A stretch of DNA of 64,000 nucleotides. Origin: Saccharomycopsis malanga (lineage: Eukaryota > Ascomycota > Saccharomycetes > Ascoideales > Saccharomycopsidaceae). Shown here one piece after another: positions 1-9,591 of the stretch (position 1 is its first letter; each line of letters starts with the position of its first letter). The notes under the pieces are model-generated. The model made no database searches. It saw nothing but the letters and a program-made list of their open reading frames with translations, and was not told the origin of the DNA. The DNA lies in NCBI GenBank assembly GCA_004014935.1, contig CP025326.1, positions 372,001 through 436,000 of the forward strand. Direction: 5' to 3'. The translations under genes and the position numbers were made by a program.

Positions 1-1854
1 GCTGATGATGCTGGAAACGATCTTACCAGTACGTTGGATCTCACTCCATTGATAACATCCAGAAAGTTTCTACAGGACTGCATGAAAGAAATGTTTTATC
101 TTATTAAAAACGGAAACGGCAATATTATCAATAACATTAACGATTTCAGCTTTGATAACAAGTTTTCTGCGGCAAACGATAGCGAGCTGCATAAACCGGA
201 CACCGGCAACTTTGGAGCCCTTGAAAAGTACAATTTTGTCTCTGCTGAGCAACAAAACGATGCCCAGTTGGAGAACGAACGACGCATTGAGCAGGAAATG
301 CAGCAGCATTCCTACCAGAAAGAATCCAAACCAGACCCAAACAAAAACAATAATACCTTTTCTTTTGCAACCAATAACAATTCTGGCGATGCTAAAGATA
401 ACATTAACGACACCAGCACCCCAGATTCCCAGTTCACCTTACTATTGAGGTCACCTGACTTGCTCAAGTATCCGGGGGCATCCGGGGGTTCTGAAGGTTC
501 TGAGCAGTCTGAGAAGTCTGAGAAGTCTGAGAAGTCTGAGAAGTCTGAGAAGGGTGAGAAGGATGAAGGATCTGATGAATCCGAGGGATCTGATGAATCT
601 GAGAATTTTGAAAGTCCTAAGGTAAAGGAAGCGCCTCAAACTGAGACTAAAGATGATGAAGAATCAATAGATGCTTCTACCACCGCTGAGGAAAGTGATG
701 CCGAAACTATTGTGGAGGGTGACTCTATTGATGACGACAGTCCCAGGAGACGCAATCCGGAATCTTTAAGCGAGGAAAATGCAAAATATGTCGTGCAATC
801 TGATGATTTGGAGTCAATTCCGGTGAATGAGATTTCCGGACCGGTTTCCCCCGGTTTGACCGGAACTATAAAATGCATTGCAACTAGTGGTTTTAATGGC
901 GACATTCTTACAGTTTCTTCAAATTGTGTGAATGTGTCATGTTTCAAAGCTGCAGAGTTGGTAACTGAAGTGCTGCCAATAACAGTGAGCAATGGGCGAG
1001 TGATTTTAAAGTGGCTTGACGCACACCATTTTCTATTGTTTGATGATAAAGAGCCATACATGATCCGAATTTATAGCAGGAAAGCGTTTGAACTAATAGG
1101 CAAAAGAAACGTGATTACGGATTTGAAAACGCAAACGGAAAAAGCTGCTAAAAAAGATGGTTCTGATAGCGATAGTGATGACGATGACGTGTTTTTACCG
1201 CTACGTGACAGCACTATTTTGAACATCGATTGTCAGGATAGCAGAGTGTTAGTAAGTTGTAACAAGTTTTATTATGTGTACGATTTCTTAAATAAAGAGG
1301 TCAAGCTTGTGCATTTTGTTTCTCTTCTAAACCAGCCAGAACTATTTTCCACTATCAAACTGGCCAGCTTTCTTGCGAAAGACGAGCTTGTCATTTTGTC
1401 TGGAAGCGGTGTCTTGATCAGAACAAGGTTTGGTAAGGATGACGTCATAATAGACGATTTGCCTGGAAGATTGTGCCAAATTGTCCATATTCATGGCCAA
1501 CAAGCTCCTAAGCAATTGGTATTTGTTTTTGACACCACTGCTGGCCAGCGGACTTATCGTTTGTTTGATATCGATTCCAACACGTTTGTAAAAGACAGTA
1601 TGCTCATAATCAAAGATTCTAAAGATGTGCCTTCAAGTATTAGAGCTTTTTACGATGGTGCCTTGAAAATTGTTGAAATCAGTTCCGTAGTGTCTGTTTT
1701 TGACTTTGACAATAGAAAACTTGTGTCAAAGCTGCTTTATGATAAAGAAGCTCATGGAACGCTTTTAACAGATTGGTACTCAGACTCACTTCTTGTAACT
1801 GGCATCGATTCTACTATTAAGCAATTAAAGTTAGAAGGTAAGACTGGAGAGTAA
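1..1854 (+). CDS. Acidic protein with C-terminal propeller-like region, 5' end outside window
   Basis: The frame is open from base 1, so the gene starts to the left of the window and only its last 617 codons are seen. The N-terminal third is polar and Asn-rich. It is followed by a strongly acidic Ser/Glu tract with tandem SEK triplets (bases about 500-550) and a second acidic patch (SDSDSDDDD, near base 1165-1190). The last 300 residues alternate short hydrophobic strands and turns, as in WD40-like beta-propellers, but I see no clear WD or GH dipeptides. I do not recognise the family. The SEK repeats come from a short DNA repeat and may vary in length. It is convergent with the deacetylase relic on its right. 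I am confident it is a coding region but cannot give a function. Confidence 0.8.
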   Translation, partial: ADDAGNDLTSTLDLTPLITSRKFLQDCMKEMFYLIKNGNGNIINNINDFSFDNKFSAANDSELHKPDTGNFGALEKYNFVSAEQQNDAQLENERRIEQEMQQHSYQKESKPDPNKNNNTFSFATNNNSGDAKDNINDTSTPDSQFTLLLRSPDLLKYPGASGGSEGSEQSEKSEKSEKSEKSEKGEKDEGSDESEGSDESENFESPKVKEAPQTETKDDEESIDASTTAEESDAETIVEGDSIDDDSPRRRNPESLSEENAKYVVQSDDLESIPVNEISGPVSPGLTGTIKCIATSGFNGDILTVSSNCVNVSCFKAAELVTEVLPITVSNGRVILKWLDAHHFLLFDDKEPYMIRIYSRKAFELIGKRNVITDLKTQTEKAAKKDGSDSDSDDDDVFLPLRDSTILNIDCQDSRVLVSCNKFYYVYDFLNKEVKLVHFVSLLNQPELFSTIKLASFLAKDELVILSGSGVLIRTRFGKDDVIIDDLPGRLCQIVHIHGQQAPKQLVFVFDTTAGQRTYRLFDIDSNTFVKDSMLIIKDSKDVPSSIRAFYDGALKIVEISSVVSVFDFDNRKLVSKLLYDKEAHGTLLTDWYSDSLLVTGIDSTIKQLKLEGKTGE

Positions 1855-1966
1855 GATTGGAAAGTGAGAATGTAACCATTAAAAGTTTTCTGCTTGTATA
1901 ATTAATATACTATATTGAAAATATATGATTATAAATAATCTTTTACAGGTATGTTATTTGACCCTT

Positions 1967-2455
1967 TTATTCAAACCTATCATTAGAAAGCAATTCTAGT
2001 AGCTCATTCGCATTTGTATTGATATAACCACCGCCTCCTAATAAAAATACAACTGGGGCTTTAGTATTACTGATAATAATAATATTGACAATAGTATGCA
2101 CCATTTTGTCAATTGTTAATTTCCACTTTTTGATGTCATCATTATACAATCCATCAGTTCCACATTGAACCACTATCAGTTTTGTTGGTAAAAGTTCTAT
2201 TGAATATGCAACTGGTAAGGAAAAAACAGTACAATCATATATAAGAACATAACTCGTCAACATATGGCATGTTTCTTCATGGTCATATGAGTCGTCATCA
2301 TTACTCAGGCCACTATATATATCGTGGCTTCCATCGGAAACTTTACAGTCATTTTGACACTTATTATAGTGGGTCTTACTAGTAGATGTACTCACTTAGT
2401 TTGAATTGAAAACTACATTTGAAACAAATTCTTGAGACACGTCATCGAAGAGCAT
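1967..2455 (-). pseudogene. Decayed class I histone deacetylase (HOS1/RPD3-like) remnant
   Basis: The minus strand encodes PTKLIVVQCGTDGL, a spacer, then LTIDKMVHTIVNII and PVVFLLGGGGYINTNA. This matches the last third of class I deacetylases (the QCGADSL, ...LTIxG... and LGGGGY blocks). About 60 codons upstream keep faint similarity. One in-frame TAA, near 2398, separates the first ATG (2455) from the conserved part. The N-terminal two thirds, with the catalytic His pair and the zinc ligands, is absent, and the frame stops about 15 residues after GGGGY, where the family normally runs some 80 residues further. It is therefore a truncated, non-catalytic relic of a host gene. A short divergent protein cannot be fully excluded. 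HOS1 is my best guess at the source because of the TDGL wording, but this is weak. Confidence 0.7.
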
Positions 2456-2606
2456 ATTACATTTAGTTGACAGTATGGTGGCTCAAATAATTTTCAAGCG
2501 AGTATTTGAGGGAGTTTCAAATTGCGGTTTATGGGTGTAGAAAGAGGGTTTTGAAATGATGTCGTGATGATGCCGTGATGATGTCGTGAAATATGTCGTG
2601 AGACGT

Positions 2607-3096
2607 CATACAACATACAACATACAAAATACAACATACAACATACAAAATACAACATACAACATACAACATACAACATACAACATACAACATACAACAT
2701 ACAAAATACAACATACAACATACAAAATACAACATACAACATACAACATACAACATACAACATACAACATACAACATACAACATACAACATACAACATAC
2801 AACATACAACATACAACATACAACATACAACATACAACATACAACATACAACATACAACATACAACATACAACATACAACATACAACATACAACATACAA
2901 CATACAACATACAACATACAACATACAACATACAACATACAACATACAACATACAACATACAACATACAACATACAACATACAACATACAACATACAACA
3001 TACAACATACAACATACAACATACAACATACAACATACAACATACAACATACAACATACAACATACAACATACAACATACAACATACAACATACAA
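2607..3096. repeat. 7-bp minisatellite (ACAACAT)n, about 70 copies
   Basis: The heptamer ACAACAT is repeated head to tail for about 490 bp. A few ACAAAAT variants are concentrated in the first 130 bp, and the right-hand 360 bp is nearly pure. Because 7 is not a multiple of 3 and the unit has no stops in most frames, long open frames of seven-residue repeats appear on both strands. I regard these as artefacts. The purity gradient suggests recent expansion at the right side. It lies between the deacetylase relic and the 3' end of the FMS1-like gene. Confidence 0.97.
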
Positions 3097-3176
3097 AACA
3101 AACAAGACATAAAAATTATATCTCAACATAAAGATATACAAAACGAATATACAACTCTATAACCTAATGCTTTCTA

Positions 3177-4802
3177 TCAATCCTCCTCAATATAAGTGTT
3201 CTCCTCCTTTAAAGCGCCGTATTCTTTCAACACGTAATTAGCTTCTCTTTTACCACTGAGCCAAGCGCCATGAGCACAGCCTGCTCCGTCAAAAATTGTG
3301 TGTTCGCCAGCAAATCTTAGATGGCCACTACCTTTACTGAGGCCGATAATCAAGTCTGTTGGATCATCTCCTGGAGCACAGCCAGCGTAGGAGCCTCTAG
3401 AAAATGGGTCGCGCGTCCAGTTGGATTTAAAGATGTTTTTAGGGATTGGCAAATCATTTGGCGTTTTTATTCTGGTGGTGGAATAAGCGCCATTACGAGC
3501 GGTGGCAGCAGGACTTTTAGGAGGTTTGGAGTGATGACTACGAGGTTTCTGGCTGGCGAGTATGAAAAGAGCAGGCTTGAGGAACTCCCAGGCTTCTTCC
3601 AAAGAGGCATTTTCAAGATAATTAGTTACTGGGGACTGGACAAGCGCAACCAATGTAGGCACTTTTTTCGACGTGTAGTAATTGAGAAACAAGATAGGAT
3701 GCTGGTGATATTTAGGGATGTTGTGTGGGTTATTTTTGAAATCGTAATAGGCATCGTGTAGATCAAACGGCAAAATGTTCAAATCACTGTCTGGTTTATA
3801 CACTTCAGACAGTTTAACTACATTGTCTGCAAATTTCGAAAACACCTCGTCAGGTTTGGCCAACACTATAAACTTGTCTGTGTCTGGATTCCAGAAGATT
3901 TCACTGGTATCTTTGAATTCTAGAACCACTTTCCCTAGAGCGCTGAAATGCATTTTGGTCAAAGGCTCAGAAATGTAAGGAGGCAAGCGCGGGGAAAAGG
4001 TTATACTGCCTTCATCGGTTGTAGGAAGAGCCAATATGGACTGTGGAACGGTGACAATGACATAATCAGCAACTATGGACTCCTGGGTGACTGTTGTAAT
4101 CTTGACCTTGGAGTTATCGTCGATCTTCAGAATCTCTTTTACTTGAATACCTGTTTTGATGACATCTTCTGGTATAGAACTCAAAATGTCTTGCAAAATC
4201 TTGGAATATCCGTCCAAGTTCAAAGCATTGCGTCCCTCTTGGTCATTTACAGAATACTTGCTACTCATCATCTTCCAGCTGACCCCATGCCAAAGCTCTA
4301 AATAACGAAGCAATTCGGGAGCATATTTGATCTGGTTGGAGGTAAGCACCTTACGACGCAGATACACGTAGTCTATCAACGTATTGAATAGCGTAGTATC
4401 CTCTGCATTCAAATCACTGAAATTTTCCATCTCAATATACTTTTCCATCTCTTCCTTTACAGGCTCCAATCCCCAACTGGATGGGACCGAAAAACCTCTT
4501 TCATCAACATCACTATATCCGTATATTTCGGTCTGAATATCGTCATAGTGAATCTGCGTATGGTTCTGGTTTAAAACATACTTCTGAAATAAGGGATTCG
4601 ACAACGTGTCGTGGAACCAGCTGGCCCCTAAGTCATAAGTATTGCCTTCGGGGGTCTTCAATGTCAAAAGTCTTCCTCCAATTCTATTCCGAGCCTCAAG
4701 AACTAATATATCCCGGATCCCATTACGATACAAATCGCTGGCAGCTTTCAACCCAGAAATCCCTGCCCCCACTATAATAACCTGCTTTTTCTCTATCGAC
4801 AT
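3177..4802 (-). CDS. FMS1: FAD-dependent polyamine oxidase-like amine oxidase
   Basis: Flavin amine oxidase of the Fms1/Cbp1 type. Known members oxidise spermine to spermidine plus 3-aminopropanal, which feeds pantothenate synthesis. The N-terminus carries the FAD dinucleotide fold VIIVGAGISGLKAASDLY, followed by EARNRIGGRL and LGASWFHD. The C-terminus has the second FAD contact HLRFAGEHTIFDGAGCAHGA. From the ATG at 4802 the product is 541 residues, slightly longer than S. cerevisiae Fms1 (508). An in-frame ATG at 4889 would add 29 residues that lie outside the FAD fold, so I prefer 4802. Residues about 435-480 form a Ser/Pro/Lys-rich insertion. The product has no signal peptide. I am sure of the family; the exact substrate (spermine, N-acetylspermine or other) is inferred. 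Confidence 0.88.
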   Translation of the reverse strand: MSIEKKQVIIVGAGISGLKAASDLYRNGIRDILVLEARNRIGGRLLTLKTPEGNTYDLGASWFHDTLSNPLFQKYVLNQNHTQIHYDDIQTEIYGYSDVDERGFSVPSSWGLEPVKEEMEKYIEMENFSDLNAEDTTLFNTLIDYVYLRRKVLTSNQIKYAPELLRYLELWHGVSWKMMSSKYSVNDQEGRNALNLDGYSKILQDILSSIPEDVIKTGIQVKEILKIDDNSKVKITTVTQESIVADYVIVTVPQSILALPTTDEGSITFSPRLPPYISEPLTKMHFSALGKVVLEFKDTSEIFWNPDTDKFIVLAKPDEVFSKFADNVVKLSEVYKPDSDLNILPFDLHDAYYDFKNNPHNIPKYHQHPILFLNYYTSKKVPTLVALVQSPVTNYLENASLEEAWEFLKPALFILASQKPRSHHSKPPKSPAATARNGAYSTTRIKTPNDLPIPKNIFKSNWTRDPFSRGSYAGCAPGDDPTDLIIGLSKGSGHLRFAGEHTIFDGAGCAHGAWLSGKREANYVLKEYGALKEENTYIEED

Positions 4803-5705
4803 GTCGTACCGAGATCCCTTGGTTCTTCCAACTGTGACTTTGCCAAATGTGCCAATATACTGTCTACATTTATAATCAAAATTCTTCATACTACCATTCC
4901 ATGGAAAATGCGATGCCCTCTAATTGCATACGGGGTCCTAGCACCCTGTGTATGCGCTTACAGCTTGTCCATATATATACTGGAAAGCTAAAGCTTGATA
5001 CTGAAAGTGGTGACAACAGGCGGAAATTTTGAGAAATCTAGCCTTGGTATGAAGGCAGGATTGTAGGATAGTAGAGTTGTAGTTGGTATGAAAAGTAGCT
5101 TCCAGAATAGGTTCCAAAAAGAGCGTAGAAGGTGGAAATTATAAGATGATACGCACAGTACAGGATAGATTAACCCAATATATAGGTGGCCCAGCATGTC
5201 CTGTTACCACATATAGCCAAGCATCAAATAGAAAAGCAAAAGTGGTTTTAAACCTATTGATCATTCAGCAAGGTCATATTACATTATCTAATCTGCTCAG
5301 AGTACTGCCATGAAGGTATATAATGTGAAAGTAAACGAAACGTAGTATAAAAACAGTAAACAAAAACAAATCCTCATTTTCCTGTTAATAGCAATATCTC
5401 AAGTGCATTTTGGCGTTCACTTTGGGTAATCGCAAAACAAAAACAAAATAGTATGCCCATAATCACTTCTATTGCCTGGATAATACGTCAGAAAGAAATG
5501 ATATCATTACAAAAGTTGAAAACATAGAAAACCAATGTATTGTGTGTCTATAAAACAAATGCATAGAAACATGAACCATAAAACCATTAACCGATATAAA
5601 AAAACAAAGAAAGAATCAAAAGTCCAACCAGGGAGTATAAAGAATAAGTAAAACTGTAGAAAATCATAACAGGAAAAGTCTACTCATGGCTTGTGCAGAA
5701 ACCAG
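4803..5705. other. Intergenic: FMS1 promoter side and NRG-like 3' side
   Basis: No convincing gene. A TATA-like run (CATATATATACT, about 4968-4980) lies some 165 bp upstream of the FMS1-like start. The rest is AT-rich. Short open frames here show no family resemblance. Confidence 0.5.
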
Positions 5706-6422
5706 TCACATCAAAATGTTGCCAAGACTCATTTTGTTAGTCTCTTTCATTTCTAGTTCTCTTTTATGGTGTTTGTAGTGTTGGGAGCAATTGTCTTTTC
5801 TTGAGAAACTAGACTTGCAGCCATTGATAGGACAGGTAAAGCTCTTTTTAACGGTCTCTTTAGTGACTCCTGGGCTACTTTTGGTTGAGCTATGGATTTG
5901 TTTATGTCTGGACAAATGGCCAATAGTTTTAAATCTCTTGTCACATTTGCTACACTTGAATTTTCGTTTGTTCTTTTCAAAATTTGGGTCGGAAACAAAC
6001 ACTGAAGTCATCTCCTCGAAAGAAAGTGGGCGGTTCTTTTGTTTTTTTGGTTTAGCAACAGGTTTGTATTGTGGACGCTCGGCAGGTTGAGCAAATGGGC
6101 CGGGGGTCTGGAACACTGGCATATTGAGCGGTTGTGGGTTTGGAGAGCTGATTGGACTCACATAGTAAGCTTGTTGCTGTGGCTGCACAGGAGACTGATA
6201 TGAAGAATAAGTGTATGAATTTGTAGACACAAGCAGAGTAGCAGTTGATCTCACTAGAGAATCAAAAGATGGAAGAGAAACCTTGCGAGGAGCAGAGTAA
6301 TTTGTGCTTGGGTTGAACTTGAGCATGTCTGGATTGAAACCAGGCAAAGATCTGACATTATCAGAACGCACAGACTGTGTGGCTGATGGGTAGCTGGAAG
6401 AAGAGGAGGAAACTGAAAGCAT
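5706..6422 (-). CDS. C2H2 zinc-finger repressor, Nrg1/Nrg2-like (copy 1)
   Basis: A 238-residue protein from the ATG at 6422; an in-frame ATG at 6467 would only add a short hydrophobic leader. The N-terminal half is Ser/Pro/Gln-rich. Two C2H2 fingers lie at the C-terminus: CSKCDKRFKTIGHLSRHKQIH, then a 14-residue linker, then a finger with CPINGCKSSFSRKDNCSQHY. The pair GHLSRH plus SRKDNCxQHY is the signature of the Nrg1/Nrg2 group, DNA-binding repressors of glucose-repressed, filamentation and stress genes. The linker between the fingers is longer than the usual TGEK linker seen in copy 2. The gene is divergent from a second Nrg-like gene over a 1.36-kb spacer, so the two are probably paralogues. 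The nuclear repressor role is inferred from the family. Confidence 0.85.
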   Translation of the reverse strand: MLSVSSSSSSYPSATQSVRSDNVRSLPGFNPDMLKFNPSTNYSAPRKVSLPSFDSLVRSTATLLVSTNSYTYSSYQSPVQPQQQAYYVSPISSPNPQPLNMPVFQTPGPFAQPAERPQYKPVAKPKKQKNRPLSFEEMTSVFVSDPNFEKNKRKFKCSKCDKRFKTIGHLSRHKQIHSSTKSSPGVTKETVKKSFTCPINGCKSSFSRKDNCSQHYKHHKRELEMKETNKMSLGNILM

Positions 6423-7779
6423 ATTGTGAACTGTGAGTTGTAAGTTTAGAATTATGAAGATTATCAATGTCGTTATAAACTGTCTACGATCGTTTTCAAA
6501 AATTTACATGCTCCTAGAAGGCTATCCATGGATTATATATCATGATCTAACCCTAAAGAGCTGTCTTTGCTCATGAAACATTGGTAAAAGAGCCAATGTT
6601 TGAGCCGCTGAAGAGGATGTTGAGAAGACACTGCCAAATGTTGCATGGATGGATGCAATACTGCAATTTTCCTACTATAATTTGTATGGAGTCCTGCAGG
6701 CCTATGCATGTTTATGTTGGGTACTCACGTATCCTGTGACATGCTGCGTATTAATGTTTTGCACCGTATTTGTATGTGCAATCATGCACTAACCGAGTGA
6801 CTTGCGCTTATAACTGCGTTATCCTGCGTAGTGGGATCCCCCAACATGCAGCAACTAAATCGACCAAGAAGGGTGAAGATTGGTGAGTATTTGGTGCTAG
6901 TGATTCCTTAAACACCGTTAACAGCTAGTGGGGCCATGCTAGAGGTTTAATATGGGGCTTGGAATTAGCTTTTTGCAGTAATAGGCGAAAACTTGTATGG
7001 ATTTTTGAGGTTCCATCAAACCATTTGTTTCCAAATTGTCAGTGAATTGGATGTTGTAGGTGTTTATGTTAAGGCATGTCTAAAGGGGATTGGTAAGAGC
7101 AAGTGGGCACACCCCAAAAAACTCCCTAAACTTGCCATTTAGTTGAGATGTAAGCATTATTAATCTATGGCATGGTTTAGACAGTTACATTTGGTTAATG
7201 GAGTCAACAGTTCAAAATCGAACTGGTCTTTTTCCAAGACCTCTATCTACTAGTCTATGTAGCCAGGTGTTTGCCATCAGTGGCTAAGGATAGAGTAGGG
7301 CCTCCTGTATTGTTCGACAAATTCCTCATATCTCATTGAGAGCACTACAAAGGGAATGGCAATGGAACCAACGATGATGTCAAATTCCCTTTACTTGTTT
7401 GAGACTTATAATGTTCGGCGCTAGCAAGTAATGCCGCTAGCAAAGTTCCGCGCAAAGCTCGTCGAGTTGTACCACCGTTCAGGCGGATCCGTTTGAATTC
7501 CGCTGGAGTTCTAATTTAAGAAAATAGGTATCCAGTCTCTCCAGCAGTGCCGCGGCTAGTGTGCGGATTGGGGAATTTGAGTGTCGGTTGCCCTTGGCGC
7601 TCGCCACGGACGGATATTTGCACAAGCAGGGACGGTATGGATATCTCTGAGGGCAAAGAGGCTTCATGGAGACATTCCATGTTTGCATTATGCCTGGCAA
7701 TGTATATAAGAAGTGATTTTGCAGCTTTCTCCAACATTGGACCGCTGGGTTTGCTGCACTACAACTATTCCATACAAAC
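6423..7779. promoter_or_regulatory. Divergent promoter between two Nrg-like genes
   Basis: 1.36 kb shared by two divergent zinc-finger genes. A TATA box (TATATAAG, 7703-7710) lies about 70 bp upstream of the right-hand start, and a TATATAAT-like run (about 6533-6540, minus strand) serves the left-hand gene. The middle holds a degenerate SINE-A copy. The long spacer is unusual here and fits heavily regulated repressor genes. Confidence 0.6.
6950..7290 (-). mobile_element. Degenerate SINE-A copy
   Basis: Read on the minus strand, the block keeps the SINE-A order: a B-box relic (complement of AAAATCGAACTGG near 7217), the ACTGTCTAAACCATG body segment, AATGCTTACATCTCAAC, then CCAATCCCCTTTAGACATG, ending near GGCTTGG. 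The A box is barely recognisable. This is an old copy by divergence. Confidence 0.5.
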
Positions 7780-8787
7780 ATGAGTGCGCTAAGTTCAGAA
7801 AGATTTTCCTACAACTACAATGCCAACAAGAAGATCCGGGCAGACGAGGACGCTGAAAACACAGAATCGACCGCCACGCCAAGAAGATCCATCAAGATCA
7901 CGTCGCTTTTGAACGATGCTAACGAATCTTCTCCCAATGTGTTTCCGTTGTTCTCGTCTTTCCAAAGCCCTCCGGCCGCCAGCAGTGGCTTCCAGTCTAC
8001 CACTGCCGCAATGAACAACGCCATGGTGCTCCACAGACCCATCACTCCGTTTGAAAACGTGCCTTCCAGAAGCGTGACTCCATTGGGACAGCTTTCCAGA
8101 CCATTTACCCCCACTGCTACCCCATCATCAAAACAAGACTCTGTTTATACACTCCCACACACCCCTATCACGCCATTGACCCCTGTAGCCGAAACCAGCA
8201 CATCGCCAGCGTCTGCCAATGCGATTTTGGCTTCTCCTCCTCCTGCCCCTAAGAGAGCACTCAACGAACCAATATCGTTTGAAGCACAGACCAATGTCTT
8301 GGACTTTCGCCCTTTGAAAACGCCCTGTGTTTCTAAAGCCAGCAGTGGCCCAACAGAAGGCAAACTCCTCGACTTCAGCCTCAATGGCTCAGACATTTCT
8401 TCCCGTAGCGGCTCCAGCTCCCCTGTTTCGCCTAACATGAACTGTTTCACCTCCAGATTCATCTCCAACCCCAACCTTTTCAAAAACAGAAAGTTCCAGT
8501 GCAAAATCTGCGACAAACGGTTCAAAACAACAGGCCATCTCACAAGACACAAGAAAATCCATTCGGGCGAGAAAAAGTTTGAATGCTCCTATCCTGGATG
8601 CTCGTCCAAATTCTCCAGAAAAGATAATTGCATGCAGCACTACAGAACCCATACTAATGGGAAAACTGTTTTGAAGAATAAAAAATTGATTACAAGGTTG
8701 GAAAATGACCAATCTATCCTTGAAAATGTTGATCGGATCTCAAGACCTGCTACACCTGTTAAAAAGTTGGTTTTAGTATTAAAATGA
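7780..8787 (+). CDS. NRG1: C2H2 zinc-finger repressor, Nrg1-like (copy 2)
   Basis: A 335-residue protein. Residues 1-220 are Ser/Thr/Pro-rich with repeated ITP(L/F) motifs, typical of a fungal repressor's disordered region. Two C2H2 fingers follow: CKICDKRFKTTGHLTRHKKIH, linker SGEKKFE, then CSYPGCSSKFSRKDNCMQHY. The finger pair is close to yeast Nrg1/Nrg2, whose role is Tup1-Ssn6-dependent repression of carbon-source, hyphal and stress genes. The ATG at 7780 lies 70 bp below a TATA box. The canonical TGEK-like linker here contrasts with the stretched linker of the divergent copy, suggesting this is the more conserved paralogue. The gene symbol is my best family match; orthology to NRG1 rather than NRG2 cannot be decided from the sequence. 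Confidence 0.85.
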   Translation: MSALSSERFSYNYNANKKIRADEDAENTESTATPRRSIKITSLLNDANESSPNVFPLFSSFQSPPAASSGFQSTTAAMNNAMVLHRPITPFENVPSRSVTPLGQLSRPFTPTATPSSKQDSVYTLPHTPITPLTPVAETSTSPASANAILASPPPAPKRALNEPISFEAQTNVLDFRPLKTPCVSKASSGPTEGKLLDFSLNGSDISSRSGSSSPVSPNMNCFTSRFISNPNLFKNRKFQCKICDKRFKTTGHLTRHKKIHSGEKKFECSYPGCSSKFSRKDNCMQHYRTHTNGKTVLKNKKLITRLENDQSILENVDRISRPATPVKKLVLVLK

Positions 8788-8799
8788 TTTTTATTTGAT

Positions 8800-8945
8800 T
8801 CTTTTGAATTGTTCTGAATGATCTCTACTTATTTCTTCTGAATGATTTTATTCAATTGTTCTGAATAATCTCTATTCACTTCTTCTGAACAATTTCTACT
8901 CACTTCTTCTGAATAATCTCTATTCACTTCTTTCTTCTGAATACT
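8800..8945. repeat. Short minisatellite downstream of Nrg-like gene
   Basis: About six imperfect units of 24-27 bp built on ATCTCTATTCACTTCTTCTG follow the stop codon of the zinc-finger gene directly. They probably lie in the 3' UTR or terminator. Pyrimidine-rich on the plus strand. Confidence 0.75.
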
Positions 8946-9289
8946 CAAAACCACTTGTCAAAGTCTGGTTACTTTTGATATTGGTTTATTTTAGATTTTC
9001 TTTGATGGCTTCAATTCTTCTTTGTTTTTCTTTGTTTTTTCCATACTTTGTTTCTTCTTCTTGGGCATCTTGCTACACTCTTTTCTTCGGTTACTCTGAA
9101 TGGCACTTTTAATGGGGGTTTTTTTTTTCTTTTTCTTTTTTTTTTTTGTTTTGTTTAGTTTTTGATATTCTGCTTTCTTCGAATCGTTTATTCGACCCAT
9201 ACTTGATGTATGATATATTTATATATATGATATTATTATACCAGTCAAGCTTGTAAGTCAATAAATACAATAAAAAAGTACAGTTTGCA

Positions 9290-9480
9290 TGCATTTACAT
9301 GCACCTGCATGCACGTGCCTGCAGATACTCACAGGGAGGTCAAGCTGAAATTTGATCAAATTTTGAAAAATTCCTGAAAATGCCTGATTAACCCCTTGTG
9401 AAAATTTGGGATTTTTGAATGGTCTTGACGAGACTGCATGGAAAGTGTATTCAGTGACATGTATGAAAATATGCATTCTG
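9290..9480 (+). repeat. Dispersed repeat R4, copy 1
   Basis: Contains the R4 core CCTGATTAACCCCTTGTGA (9389-9407), preceded by GAAAAATTCCTGAAAATG and followed by AAATTTGGGATTTTT. The left part is rich in GCATGC/ATGCA motifs and has a CACGTG near 9314. The same core occurs at 37.4, 48.9 and 51.0 kb. Apart from this block and poly-T runs, the interval 8946-9591 holds nothing I can name. Confidence 0.7.
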
Positions 9481-9591
9481 CACGGGCTATGCGTAAAATA
9501 ATAATGTATTTTTTGAACATCTAATAATAATCATATATTTCAAGCCAAATGTTTTGCCCAGTGGCTATTATGTATTATACGTAAGGAGGAT

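Noticed and set aside
2494-3141. Long open frames on both strands across the heptamer minisatellite
   Set aside because: They are pure seven-residue repeats that follow from a 7-bp unit without stops; all three minus frames are open, which no gene would explain.
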